From assembly GCA_017441525.1 (NCBI GenBank), contig JAFRXJ010000030.1, forward strand, positions 1 through 38,424: 38,424 bases of DNA. Reading direction: 5' to 3'. The position numbers and the translations under genes were made by a program. Shown here in pieces: positions 14,805 through 22,316 of this stretch. How positions within the stretch are numbered: the first letter of the stretch is position 1; every line of letters starts with the position of its first letter. The stretch comes from Acholeplasmatales bacterium. Lineage in GTDB: Bacteria > Bacillota_I > Bacilli_A > Acholeplasmatales > Anaeroplasmataceae. The notes beneath the pieces were generated by a model. That model made no database searches. It was not told the DNA's origin and saw nothing but the letters and a program-made list of their open reading frames with translations.

Positions 14805-14832
14805 AAAAGAATTCACATTTTTTGTGAACTCT
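14805..14832 (-). terminator. Terminator after rpmE
   Basis: GAGTTCACA and TGTGAATTC arms (one G-U pair) around five A, followed by seven T on the minus strand. Confidence 0.8.
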
Positions 14833-14845
14833 TTAATAACTTAAA

Positions 14846-15052
14846 TTACTTCTTTAAACCATAACGCTTGTTGAACTTTTCAACACGTCCATCAGCTTGA
14901 GTGAATGCTTGCTTACCAGTATAGAATGGATGGCAATTAGAGCATGTATCAATACGAATTTCGTTTAATACTGAACCTGTTTCAAATGTAGCGCCACATG
15001 TAGTACAAGTAACTGTAACCTTCTTGTAATTTGGATGAATATCCTTTTTCAT
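14846..15052 (-). CDS. rpmE: Ribosomal protein L31 (zinc-binding type)
   Basis: This 68-aa protein starts [12 protein letters not shown] and has two Cys-x2-Cys pairs (CTTC and CSNC) followed by HPFYTGKQ, the L31 signature. Four cysteines mark the zinc-containing form. ATG 15052 is chosen because GGAAGGAG lies nine bases upstream. The longer reading starts at a TTG inside that spacing. It is a single-gene unit with its own promoter and terminator. Confidence 0.95.
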   Translation of the reverse strand: MKKDIHPNYKKVTVTCTTCGATFETGSVLNEIRIDTCSNCHPFYTGKQAFTQADGRVEKFNKRYGLKK

Positions 15053-15072
15053 GTTTTCCAACTCCTTCCGCC

Positions 15073-15087
15073 ATGACTTAATGTCAT
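15073..15087 (-). promoter_or_regulatory. Leader hairpin before rpmE
   Basis: A perfect ATGAC-ATTAA-GTCAT inverted repeat in the untranslated leader, just before the ribosome site. It could be an L31 autoregulatory element or a metal-responsive operator; neither can be decided here. Confidence 0.4.
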
Positions 15088-15106
15088 AGAAAGTTTTTAC
15101 TCGTTA

Positions 15107-15135
15107 ATTATATCAAACGAAATAAAAGATATCAA
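15107..15135 (-). promoter_or_regulatory. Promoter of rpmE
   Basis: TTGATA (15135-15130), 17-base spacer and TATAAT (15112-15107) on the minus strand. Confidence 0.8.
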
Positions 15136-15173
15136 TACTTTTTTTAAAAAACTAACAATTATTTTTTTATTAA

Positions 15174-15195
15174 TAAAAAGAGCCACGAAGGCTCT
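15174..15195 (-). terminator. Terminator of the serine operon
   Basis: AGAGCC-TTCGT-GGCTCT followed by TTTTTA on the minus strand, three bases after the last stop. Confidence 0.85.
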
Positions 15196-15198
15196 TAA

Positions 15199-15996
15199 TT
15201 ATTTCATTAAATTTCTAAAATATGGAACTGATGTTTTTAAATCATCACTACATTTAACTTCTAAGTTAACCCACATTTCTTCACCATGTGCTTTAGCATA
15301 TTCATCATGCTTTTTAACAAGATTATATGCATAAACTTTATCCATAGTTCCTGTACCTAATGCTAAATGGCATCTCTTACCATCACCATCATGGAAATGT
15401 GATTCATAGAAATGTAGTGGATATTTATCACACCAATCATAGAATTTGCCAGATGATACATTTACATGTCCAACATCAATACAGAATTTAAAGTTGTTAT
15501 CACACATATCCTTATATGTTCTTTCCATATAAGGTACAAGGCCTTCAGTTTGTTCAATAGTCATCATAATACCATGCTTATTGCAAATTTCTTCTGCCTT
15601 CTTTAAATTCTTTAATAATCTAGGAATGTAGTCTGCATAATCTTTTTCATAAATATAATTTTTTACTCCAGAAACAGTACAAACAGGACCAGGGATTGCA
15701 TGGATATTCATGCTTCTAATATATCCTTCGCCAAGTGCACAATATCTTTCCATATGAATCAAATATGCTTCAGCAACTTCTTGATATGTACCAAAATCTG
15801 CTTCATCGTAGAAATGAAGTGTTGCCTTAATATTATATTTCTTTAATAGGTCAGCAACAGTTTTGGCTTCCATTTCTTTTCTACAATAACCAAAATTTAA
15901 ATTTAGTTCTATGAAATCTAAATTTAATTCTTTAGCAAGCTTTAAATTATCCTCTATATTATCAAATTCAAATAATTGGGGCATTCCAAGCTTCAT
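15199..15996 (-). CDS. Sugar-phosphate isomerase/epimerase-type TIM barrel
   Basis: This 265-aa protein belongs to the xylose-isomerase-like TIM barrel superfamily (AP endonuclease 2 fold). Metal-site residues are visible in IEQTEG (Glu), FCIDVGHVN (Asp, His), ESHFHDGDG (His) and NLEVK (Glu). It lies one base after serA in the serine operon under the Ser T-box, and no phosphoserine phosphatase gene is present. Its substrate is unknown. A role in hydroxypyruvate or phosphohydroxypyruvate metabolism would fit the context but is a guess. Confidence 0.7.
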   Translation of the reverse strand: MKLGMPQLFEFDNIEDNLKLAKELNLDFIELNLNFGYCRKEMEAKTVADLLKKYNIKATLHFYDEADFGTYQEVAEAYLIHMERYCALGEGYIRSMNIHAIPGPVCTVSGVKNYIYEKDYADYIPRLLKNLKKAEEICNKHGIMMTIEQTEGLVPYMERTYKDMCDNNFKFCIDVGHVNVSSGKFYDWCDKYPLHFYESHFHDGDGKRCHLALGTGTMDKVYAYNLVKKHDEYAKAHGEEMWVNLEVKCSDDLKTSVPYFRNLMK

Positions 15997-15997
15997 A

Positions 15998-17149
15998 TTA
16001 GATCACTCTAACCCTTAAAACACCTTCAACAGAAGCTAAAGACTTAACATCTACATTCTTATTTAAATCTAGAACTGTATATGCAAATTCACCCTTAGAT
16101 TGGCTAACTAATGATTCAATATTAGCACCCTTTGCAGAAATTTCAGAAGTGAATTTAGAAATAATACCAGGATTATTAGTATGGTTAATACATACTCTAG
16201 CACCAGTAGCTGGCTTAGCACCTGCGTCTACTGCTGGATAGTTAACTGAATTTCTAATGTTTCCATTTTCAATGAAATCCTTCAACTCTTCAACTGCCAT
16301 AACTGCACAGTTATCTTCTGCTTCTTCAGTTGAAGCTCCTAAGTGAGGTAAAACAATTGTGTTAGGTAATTTAACAACATTTGCGTTAGCGAAATCTGTA
16401 ACGAATTTCTTAACTTGACCATTCTTTAAAGCTTCTTCTAGATCTTTTTCGTTAACTAAAGTATCACGAGCGAAGTCTAGAACTACAACACCCTTAGATG
16501 CTGCATAGAATACTTCTTTATTTAACATACCCTTTGTTGTGTCCATTGCAGGAACGTGAACAGTGATGAAATCAGCATCCTTTGCTGCATCAGCAATCTT
16601 TTCAACAAAATTAACTTTCTTATTTAACTTTAATGCGTTCTTAATTGATAAATATGGGTCATAACCAACAACCTTCATACCTAAATCAACACATGCGTTA
16701 GCTACTAAAATACCGATAGCACCTAAACCTAATACTGCAATCTTCTTGCCATAGATTTCGTTACCAGCAAATGCCTTCTTAGCTTTTTCAGCATCTTTAC
16801 CAACATTTGCGTTATCAGCATTTTCCTTAACCCACTCGTTACCACCAATGATGTCACGAGAAGCTAATAACATACCAGCTAATACTAATTCTTTAACAGC
16901 ATTTGCGTTAGCACCTGGAGTGTTGAATACTACAACACCTTCTTTTGCATAGTCCTCAAGAGGAATGTTGTTAACACCAGCACCAGCTCTTGCTACTGCT
17001 AAAATGTTTGCATCTAACTTCATTTCATGCATATCTGCAGAACGAACTAAGATAGAATCAGCATCTTTAATATCTTCTACAATTGTATCAGGCTTCTTTA
17101 ATGTGGCTAAAGCAACCTTAGAAATATTATTTAAACAATAAGCTTTCAT
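15998..17149 (-). CDS. serA: D-3-phosphoglycerate dehydrogenase
   Basis: This 383-aa NAD-dependent enzyme makes 3-phosphohydroxypyruvate, the first step of serine synthesis. The nucleotide site is VLGLGAIG, and the catalytic region includes DFARDTLV and LPHLGAST (His). A C-terminal ACT domain (about 305-383, ending in LRVRVI) may give serine feedback. Start and serC stop share one base (TAATG), so translation is coupled. It is regulated through the Ser T-box. Confidence 0.93.
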   Translation of the reverse strand: MKAYCLNNISKVALATLKKPDTIVEDIKDADSILVRSADMHEMKLDANILAVARAGAGVNNIPLEDYAKEGVVVFNTPGANANAVKELVLAGMLLASRDIIGGNEWVKENADNANVGKDAEKAKKAFAGNEIYGKKIAVLGLGAIGILVANACVDLGMKVVGYDPYLSIKNALKLNKKVNFVEKIADAAKDADFITVHVPAMDTTKGMLNKEVFYAASKGVVVLDFARDTLVNEKDLEEALKNGQVKKFVTDFANANVVKLPNTIVLPHLGASTEEAEDNCAVMAVEELKDFIENGNIRNSVNYPAVDAGAKPATGARVCINHTNNPGIISKFTSEISAKGANIESLVSQSKGEFAYTVLDLNKNVDVKSLASVEGVLRVRVI

Positions 17150-18261
17150 TATTGTAAATTCTCCTTTTCGAATTTCTTCATGAATTCAACTAATGCTTCA
17201 ACACCAGCTTTTGGCATAGCGTTATAGATTGAAGCACGCATACCACCAACTGTTCTGTGACCCTTTAAATTTTCTAATCCAGCCTTCTTAGACTCAGCTA
17301 CGAACTTAGCTTCTAATTCAGCCTTCTTTTCAGGATCAGTAATAACAGCAGGATTTACGATGAATGGTACGTTCATTAAAGAACGAGAATTCTTTTCTAC
17401 TGTACCAACAAATAATTTAGAATTATCTAAATAGTTATAAAGGATAGCGGCCTTTTCTTCATTTCTCTTCTTCATAGCTTCAAGACCACCATTCTTTAAT
17501 AAGTACTTGAATACTAATCCGCAGATATAAATACACCAGCAGTTTGGAGTATTATATAAAGATTCAGCATCTGCATGAGTCTTATATTTTAACATTGTAG
17601 GTGTGAATGGTAATGTATCTTCAGTGATTAAATCTTCTCTAACGATAGCAACAACCATACCAGCTGGACCAACGTTCTTTTGAACACCAGCAAAGATTAG
17701 ACCATATTTTGTAACATCAACTGGTTCACTTAAGAAACAAGATGATTGGTCAGCAACTAAAATCTTACCCTTAGTATTAGGTAATGTTTTAAACTTAGTA
17801 CCATAAATTGTATTATTTTCACAGATATAAACATAGTCCATATCATCAGTAACTGCTAAATCAGAACAATCAGGAATATAAGAGAATGTCTTATCAGCTG
17901 ATGATGCTAATTGAACAGCCTCACCATAGATACCAGCCTCTTGATAAGCTTTCTTAGCCCATTGACCAGTAACAATGAAACCAGCCTTCTTATTCTTCAT
18001 AAGGTTCATTGGAACCATAGCGAATTGTTGGCTAGCACCACCTTGTAAGAATAATACCTTATAGTTATCAGGAATATTCATTAATTTTCTTAAATCAGCC
18101 TCAGCTTCTTTAATAATGTTATCAAACATTTTAGATCTGTGGCTCATTTCCATTACAGACATTCCACAGCCTTTGTAATCTAACATATCTTGTGCTGCTT
18201 CTTTTAATACTTCTTCAGGTAAAACAGCTGGACCTGCTGAAAAATTGTAAACACGACTCAT
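17149..18261 (-). CDS. serC: Phosphoserine aminotransferase
   Basis: This 370-aa PLP enzyme converts 3-phosphohydroxypyruvate and glutamate to phosphoserine. It begins SRVYNFSAGPAVLPEEVL, the hallmark of SerC. The PLP lysine is in FAGVQKNVGPAG, and GHRTVGGMRASIYNA near the end binds the substrate phosphate. The start is ATG 18261 after AAAGGAG; nine extra residues from TTG 18288 would include the ribosome site. It is the first gene of the T-box-controlled operon. Confidence 0.95.
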   Translation of the reverse strand: MSRVYNFSAGPAVLPEEVLKEAAQDMLDYKGCGMSVMEMSHRSKMFDNIIKEAEADLRKLMNIPDNYKVLFLQGGASQQFAMVPMNLMKNKKAGFIVTGQWAKKAYQEAGIYGEAVQLASSADKTFSYIPDCSDLAVTDDMDYVYICENNTIYGTKFKTLPNTKGKILVADQSSCFLSEPVDVTKYGLIFAGVQKNVGPAGMVVAIVREDLITEDTLPFTPTMLKYKTHADAESLYNTPNCWCIYICGLVFKYLLKNGGLEAMKKRNEEKAAILYNYLDNSKLFVGTVEKNSRSLMNVPFIVNPAVITDPEKKAELEAKFVAESKKAGLENLKGHRTVGGMRASIYNAMPKAGVEALVEFMKKFEKENLQ

Positions 18262-18307
18262 TTTTTTCTTTTCTCCTTTTATTGTCAATTTTTTCAGATT
18301 AAGATAT

Positions 18308-18540
18308 AAAAATAAAAGTCCCTTCTCATAGCAATGAAAAGGGACGAATTATCATAATCCGCGGTACCACCCTTAATTAGGTAACCTCACTCGAAATCCG
18401 ATATCGGGGATTAGCCGGAATTCATTACATTCACCAAAGAGGTAGATTCAAAGGTTCAAATTATAAGGCTTCCACCAATGCCTTACTCTCTAGAAATTCA
18501 AAATCCTTTTATAGTCTCTTTATTGGCTCTATAAAAAATT
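18308..18540 (-). promoter_or_regulatory. Serine T-box leader
   Basis: The minus-strand leader of serC carries the T-box sequence GGGTGGTACCGCGG (18372-18359). It is followed by the terminator GTCCCTT...AAGGGAC plus T-run (18315-18345). In stem I the specifier loop reads GAA-TCT-ACC, giving UCU (18446-18444), a serine codon. Uncharged tRNA-Ser should stabilise the antiterminator and turn on serC-serA and the TIM-barrel gene. Confidence 0.92.
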
Positions 18541-18546
18541 TCTTTT

Positions 18547-18575
18547 ATTATAATCTAAAATGATTTTAAATTCAA
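18547..18575 (-). promoter_or_regulatory. Promoter of the serine operon
   Basis: TTGAAT (18575-18570), 17-base spacer and TATAAT (18552-18547) on the minus strand, start near 18540. Confidence 0.75.
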
Positions 18576-18611
18576 TACTTTTTTATAATTATTTAATTAT
18601 AATGTTACTAA

Positions 18612-18870
18612 CTATTTAAATAAATCAGAATGAGAACCAACTCTATATATCGACTATCTCATAAATTAAGAGCCAATCAGACTCAATATGACATTCTCTT
18701 GTTCCTTCATATGAACCACTTAATTTATGATCGCAATATTTTTCATCTAGTTTCTCTCCATTTGCAATTTTTTCAATTATGTCAAATAATTTATCTAAAT
18801 TTTTATTTTGCTTCTTGGCATTTTTTACATCTTTTTTAAACTGATTAGTAAATTTTATCTCATACTTCAT
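18612..18870 (-). pseudogene. YafQ-type toxin, frame-broken near the C-terminus
   Basis: The open part encodes 75 residues of a YafQ/RelE-family mRNA endonuclease: KFTNQFKKDVK, then GSYEGTRECHIESDWLLIYEI. It stops early at 18643. The expected tail is in another frame just downstream, reading YRVGSHSDLFK-stop to 18612. YafQ relatives have about six more residues between the two parts, so a small deletion shifted the frame. The lost tail carries the catalytic histidine (GSH), so the toxin should be inactive unless a frameshift occurs. The start overlaps the antitoxin stop (TAATG). Confidence 0.75.
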
Positions 18871-19139
18871 TATAAGTCTAATGCCTTCCTTAAATCATCA
18901 ACAGAATTATATCCTTTTGTATTCTTATCATTTGCGATTTTCTTACCTTCTTCAATTGCGGCAAGTGTTACATCATTTGGATTATCTATTTTTAAACTAA
19001 AAGGAATTCCATTTTCTCTTATTGTTGCTCTTAAGAACATATTAATTGCAGAAGTCATTGTTAATCCTAACTCAGAAAAAATCTTATCTGATTTTTCTTT
19101 TATTTCTTTATCAGTTCTAATGTTTAAATTTGTAGTCAT
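18870..19139 (-). CDS. RelB/DinJ-family antitoxin
   Basis: This 89-aa protein starts TTNLNIRTDKEIKEKSDKIFSELGLTMTSAINMFLRATI, the ribbon-helix-helix pattern of DinJ/RelB antitoxins. The C-terminal part should wrap the toxin. It is translationally coupled to the broken toxin. ATG 19139 follows AGGAGG. A consensus promoter and an inverted repeat over the -35 suggest autorepression. It may persist as an orphan antitoxin or as a regulator. Confidence 0.88.
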   Translation of the reverse strand: MTTNLNIRTDKEIKEKSDKIFSELGLTMTSAINMFLRATIRENGIPFSLKIDNPNDVTLAAIEEGKKIANDKNTKGYNSVDDLRKALDL

Positions 19140-19165
19140 AAACAGCGCCTCCTATTTCTATTCTT

Positions 19166-19194
19166 ATTATATTCAATTATTCGTGCATTGTCAA
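19166..19194 (-). promoter_or_regulatory. Promoter of the toxin-antitoxin pair
   Basis: A perfect TTGACA (19194-19189), 17-base spacer and TATAAT (19171-19166) on the minus strand. Confidence 0.82.
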
Positions 19195-19201
19195 CACAAT
19201 G
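19186..19201. promoter_or_regulatory. Candidate antitoxin operator
   Basis: A perfect inverted repeat, CATTGT-CAAC-ACAATG, covers the -35 box. This is the expected placement for autorepression by a ribbon-helix-helix antitoxin. Confidence 0.5.
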
Positions 19202-19215
19202 TAATGCAGAAAGCA

Positions 19216-19249
19216 AAAAAGCACTCATATAGAATATGAATGCTAATTT
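19216..19249 (-). terminator. Terminator after the BspA-like lipoprotein gene
   Basis: AGCATTCATAT and ATATGAGTGCT arms around three bases, followed by TTTTTTG on the minus strand. Confidence 0.82.
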
Positions 19250-19250
19250 A

Positions 19251-19814
19251 TTATTGTTTTTCTATATCTGCATATAATCTATATGTTTTTCCATTATAAT
19301 TAACATCTCCAGTTTCATTGGATACGTATAATTTATATAGAATACCTTCTTCGCCATCGTGATCAACTGACACAGAATAATAAGTGGATATCCTAATCCA
19401 GTCTTCCCCAGTGCCATCATAATAAATACTGATATTAATATTATTATAGTTATCATGTTCAAAAATGAAGGCTCTAGGTTCAATTAATTTAATGCTGTTT
19501 GGTATTACTATATTTTTGGCAACATTGATTTGGGCATAAAAAGCAGATCTTTCAATTGCAACAACTGGCTTATTATTGTATTCAGATGGTATTATAATTG
19601 TTTCACCAGAATTGTAAATTTTAGATACAGAATATCCAACACCATATATTTCAGAAAAACTAAATCCTACAAGTGATTCATCTATCGAATCTGTAGAATC
19701 TACATCATTTTGATTATTTATATTATCCTCAACTGATGTGTTTTTAGCACATCCCAAAAGAAAAAACATTAATCCTAAAACTAATCCAGATAAATAAACA
19801 AACCTTTTTTGTTC
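19251..19814 (-). pseudogene. Small BspA-type (LRR_5) lipoprotein with a frameshifted signal peptide
   Basis: The open part encodes 172 residues from ATG 19769: a lipobox (LLGC), a polar linker, then two imperfect LRR_5/BspA-type repeats (IPSEYNNKPVVAIERSAF; IVIPNSIKLIEPRAF) and a YYDGTGEDW stretch. The natural start appears to be ATG 19814 (MNKK), about 10 bases after AAGGAG. That ATG is out of frame: adding one A in the AAAAAA tract at 19805-19810 would give a normal signal peptide (MNKKRFVYLSGLVLG...LLGC). This is either a real loss, slippage-based variation, or an assembly error. The protein would sit on the outer face of the membrane; its function is unknown. Confidence 0.6.
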
Positions 19815-19862
19815 ATAATACTCATCTCCTTATAAAATTTTTCATAGATTATTTATATACTA

Positions 19863-19891
19863 ATTATAACTTTTTCCACAAATTATATCAA
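19863..19891 (-). promoter_or_regulatory. Promoter of the lipoprotein gene
   Basis: TTGATA (19891-19886), 17-base spacer and TATAAT (19868-19863) on the minus strand. Confidence 0.75.
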
Positions 19892-19940
19892 TAACATGAT
19901 AATATATAAAATTTAATAAGCAATTCATGAATGAATAAAA

Positions 19941-19963
19941 ATAAAAAGAGGCGTAGCCTCTTA
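19941..19963 (-). terminator. Terminator after glnA
   Basis: AAGAGGC-TAC-GCCTCTT followed by TTTTATTTTTATT on the minus strand. Confidence 0.85.
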
Positions 19964-19966
19964 ATA

Positions 19967-21316
19967 TTAGTATAATTCAATATATCTCTTGATTTCCCAG
20001 TCTGTAACGCTTCTTCTGAAGTCATCCCATTCCTTCTTTTTAGCATCAATAAGCTTTTCAGTTACATTAGAACCTACTGCTTCTTGCATTAGCTTATCAG
20101 CAAGGAAGCCATCCATTGCTTCTTTAAGGTTTGCTGGTAAAGATTCAATGTGTTTTTTCTTTCTATTTTCTTCTGACATTGTATATAAATCATCATATAC
20201 TGGATTAAAATGCTTGCAGTTATGATTAATACCATCAAGACCAGCTCTTAAGATACCAGCTATAGCTAAATATGGGTTAGCACTAACATCTACTGATCTA
20301 ACCTCAGTTCTTGTAGCCATACCACGAGCCGCAGGGATACGAATCATTGTTGATCTATTTGAATCACTCCATGAAATATAGCAAGGTGCTTCAAATCCTG
20401 GAACAATTCTCTTATATGAATTAACTGTAGGATTTGTTAAGAAACAGAATCCCTTAGCATGAGTTAAAATACCATCAATCCAATCTAGAGCGATTTGTGA
20501 TAGCTTATTATCTGTATTTGGATCAAAGAAAACATTCTTGTTATCAGTTGATAATAATGAACAGTTAACATGCATACCAGAACCGTTGATTCCTGCAACT
20601 GGCTTTGGCATGAATGTAGCATGTAAGCCATGACGTCTTGCGACATTCTTAACAACTAATTTAAATGTTTGAACATTATCACAAGCTTCTACTGCACTAT
20701 CATACTTGAAATCAATTTCATGTTGTCCTGGAGCAGCCTCATGGTGAGATGCTTCAACACTGAAACCAATCTTTTGTAATTCTAATACGATATCACGTCT
20801 ACAATCTACTGCACTATCGATAGGTGCTAAATCAAAATAGTCACCCTTATCATTGAACTTTAAAGAAGGCTTTCCTTCTTCATCTAATTTAAATAAGAAG
20901 AATTCAGGCTCAACACCACAGTTAAATGCCTTAAATCCTAATGAACGCATATATTCTACATTTCTCTTTAATACACCTCTTGGGTCTCCTTCAAATGGAA
21001 CATGATTTCCATTCTCGCCTGGCTTATAAACATCACAAATAAATCTTGCTGCCTTACCATAACTTGAATCTTCCCAAGATAGAACAAGGAAGGTATCTAG
21101 ATCTGGATGTAAGAACATATCTGCTTCATAAACTCTAGCAAATCCTTCAATAGATGAACCATCGAACATAATTGAGTTATTCATTGCATCTTCTAGTCTA
21201 TCTGCAGGAATTTCAACGTTCTTTAACATACCATCCATATCAGTAAACATCATTCTTATATATTTAATATTTTGTTCTTCACAAATCTTTCTAATATCTT
21301 CTTTAGTATATTTCAT
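19967..21316 (-). CDS. glnA: Glutamine synthetase, type I
   Basis: This 449-aa enzyme makes glutamine from glutamate, ammonia and ATP. The sequence carries MFDGSSIEGFA, GVEPEFFLF (metal Glu), EASHHEAAPGQHEIDF, GSGMHVN, the ATP-site NPTVNSYKR and the RIP...TRTEVR segment. The length of about 445 and absence of the adenylylation-loop insertion fit the short Firmicute GSI-alpha type. It is a single-gene unit with a TATAAT box about 30 bases before the start. No GlnR site was recognised. Confidence 0.96.
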   Translation of the reverse strand: MKYTKEDIRKICEEQNIKYIRMMFTDMDGMLKNVEIPADRLEDAMNNSIMFDGSSIEGFARVYEADMFLHPDLDTFLVLSWEDSSYGKAARFICDVYKPGENGNHVPFEGDPRGVLKRNVEYMRSLGFKAFNCGVEPEFFLFKLDEEGKPSLKFNDKGDYFDLAPIDSAVDCRRDIVLELQKIGFSVEASHHEAAPGQHEIDFKYDSAVEACDNVQTFKLVVKNVARRHGLHATFMPKPVAGINGSGMHVNCSLLSTDNKNVFFDPNTDNKLSQIALDWIDGILTHAKGFCFLTNPTVNSYKRIVPGFEAPCYISWSDSNRSTMIRIPAARGMATRTEVRSVDVSANPYLAIAGILRAGLDGINHNCKHFNPVYDDLYTMSEENRKKKHIESLPANLKEAMDGFLADKLMQEAVGSNVTEKLIDAKKKEWDDFRRSVTDWEIKRYIELY

Positions 21317-21378
21317 ATAAATACCAACCTTTCACATATTAAAATTATACAACATTATCTTAAAAAGTAAAGATAATC

Positions 21379-21951
21379 TTAGTCTTCAACACTAGACTCT
21401 TCAACTTTAATTACACTTGAATATCTTTCCTTATACCTAGTATCCACATATGTATAATTATATGTAATACTTCTAGTCAAATATAAATGAGCTATAAAGC
21501 CAGATAATACACCTGCCGCAATTGAAATAAATCCAATAATAGGCATATAATTCATTACAGTTGGAGTACCTGATATAATTATCAATGCCGCAAGCTGACC
21601 TGCAGTATGGAAAAACGCACCTGCAGCACTTGAACCAACTGCTGTAAATATTCTAATCTTTGAGAATAAAAACATTATTAATAAGCTTAGCATACCACCA
21701 GATAACGACATAAAAAATACTGGTGCTAAGAATGTTCCACGAAGTAATGAAACAATAAATATTCTCAAAAGATCTACAACTAAAGCTTCATAAAATTTAA
21801 ATTCATAAACCATTATTAAAATAATTACATTGGCAAGACCTAGTCTTACACCTGGAATAAATACGGGGATAAATGATTCCATGTAATTTACGATAATTGC
21901 CATCGCTAGCATCATCGCTACAATCATTAATCTTTTTAATTGTTGATTCAT
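21379..21951 (-). CDS. Gx transporter family membrane protein (EetB-like)
   Basis: This 190-aa protein has about five hydrophobic segments. MESFIPVFIPGVRLGLANVI and LLRGTFLAPVFFMSLSGG are typical of the Gx_transp family, also labelled heptaprenyl diphosphate synthase component I. In flavin-based extracellular electron transfer loci the related protein is called EetB. It follows a NusG-II protein with a four-base ATGA-type overlap, and ApbE lies just before. The family's exact activity is unsettled. Confidence 0.75.
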   Translation of the reverse strand: MNQQLKRLMIVAMMLAMAIIVNYMESFIPVFIPGVRLGLANVIILIMVYEFKFYEALVVDLLRIFIVSLLRGTFLAPVFFMSLSGGMLSLLIMFLFSKIRIFTAVGSSAAGAFFHTAGQLAALIIISGTPTVMNYMPIIGFISIAAGVLSGFIAHLYLTRSITYNYTYVDTRYKERYSSVIKVEESSVED

Positions 21952-22316
21952 AATTTATCTATCCTTATTATTATTTTATTAGGAAGACAAATAATTACAT
22001 CCCCGACTTTTGATTTTTTACCTTCCTTTATACAATCATGATTAGGGCATTCATTTTCTTCTACCCAAATCTTATTGTCCTTAACAATAATAATCATTCT
22101 ATATTCAAGCTTTTTACCATTTTCTAGGTTATATAATTCTATTTCCCTATCAACTGATAAATCTAACTCCATAATAACTTCATCATCATGAGTTATTACT
22201 GCCTTTCTATTTTTATTGTTAGCAGTTATACTCCAGACAACAAGCCATGAAACTAAAGAAATAACAAGAATAGATATTAATAAAATATCGAATCTAAACT
22301 TCTTCAATTTCACCAT
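21948..22316 (-). CDS. NusG domain II protein (EetA-like)
   Basis: This 122-aa protein has one N-terminal transmembrane segment (about 9-29) and an outer NusG-II beta domain. KIWVEENECPNHDCIKEGKKSKVGDVIICLPNKI is the family signature, with two Cys near the centre. It is unrelated in function to transcription factor NusG. The gene overlaps apbE by 23 bases and the Gx transporter by four. This trio recurs next to ApbE in Firmicutes and corresponds to EetA in electron-transfer loci. Confidence 0.8.
   Translation of the reverse strand: MVKLKKFRFDILLISILVISLVSWLVVWSITANNKNRKAVITHDDEVIMELDLSVDREIELYNLENGKKLEYRMIIIVKDNKIWVEENECPNHDCIKEGKKSKVGDVIICLPNKIIIRIDKL

Noticed and set aside
15174..15195. 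A further copy of the 41-bp repeat
   Set aside because: It is only a similar terminator (TTCG-type loop and T-run); no identity extends into codons as at 4251 and 6259.
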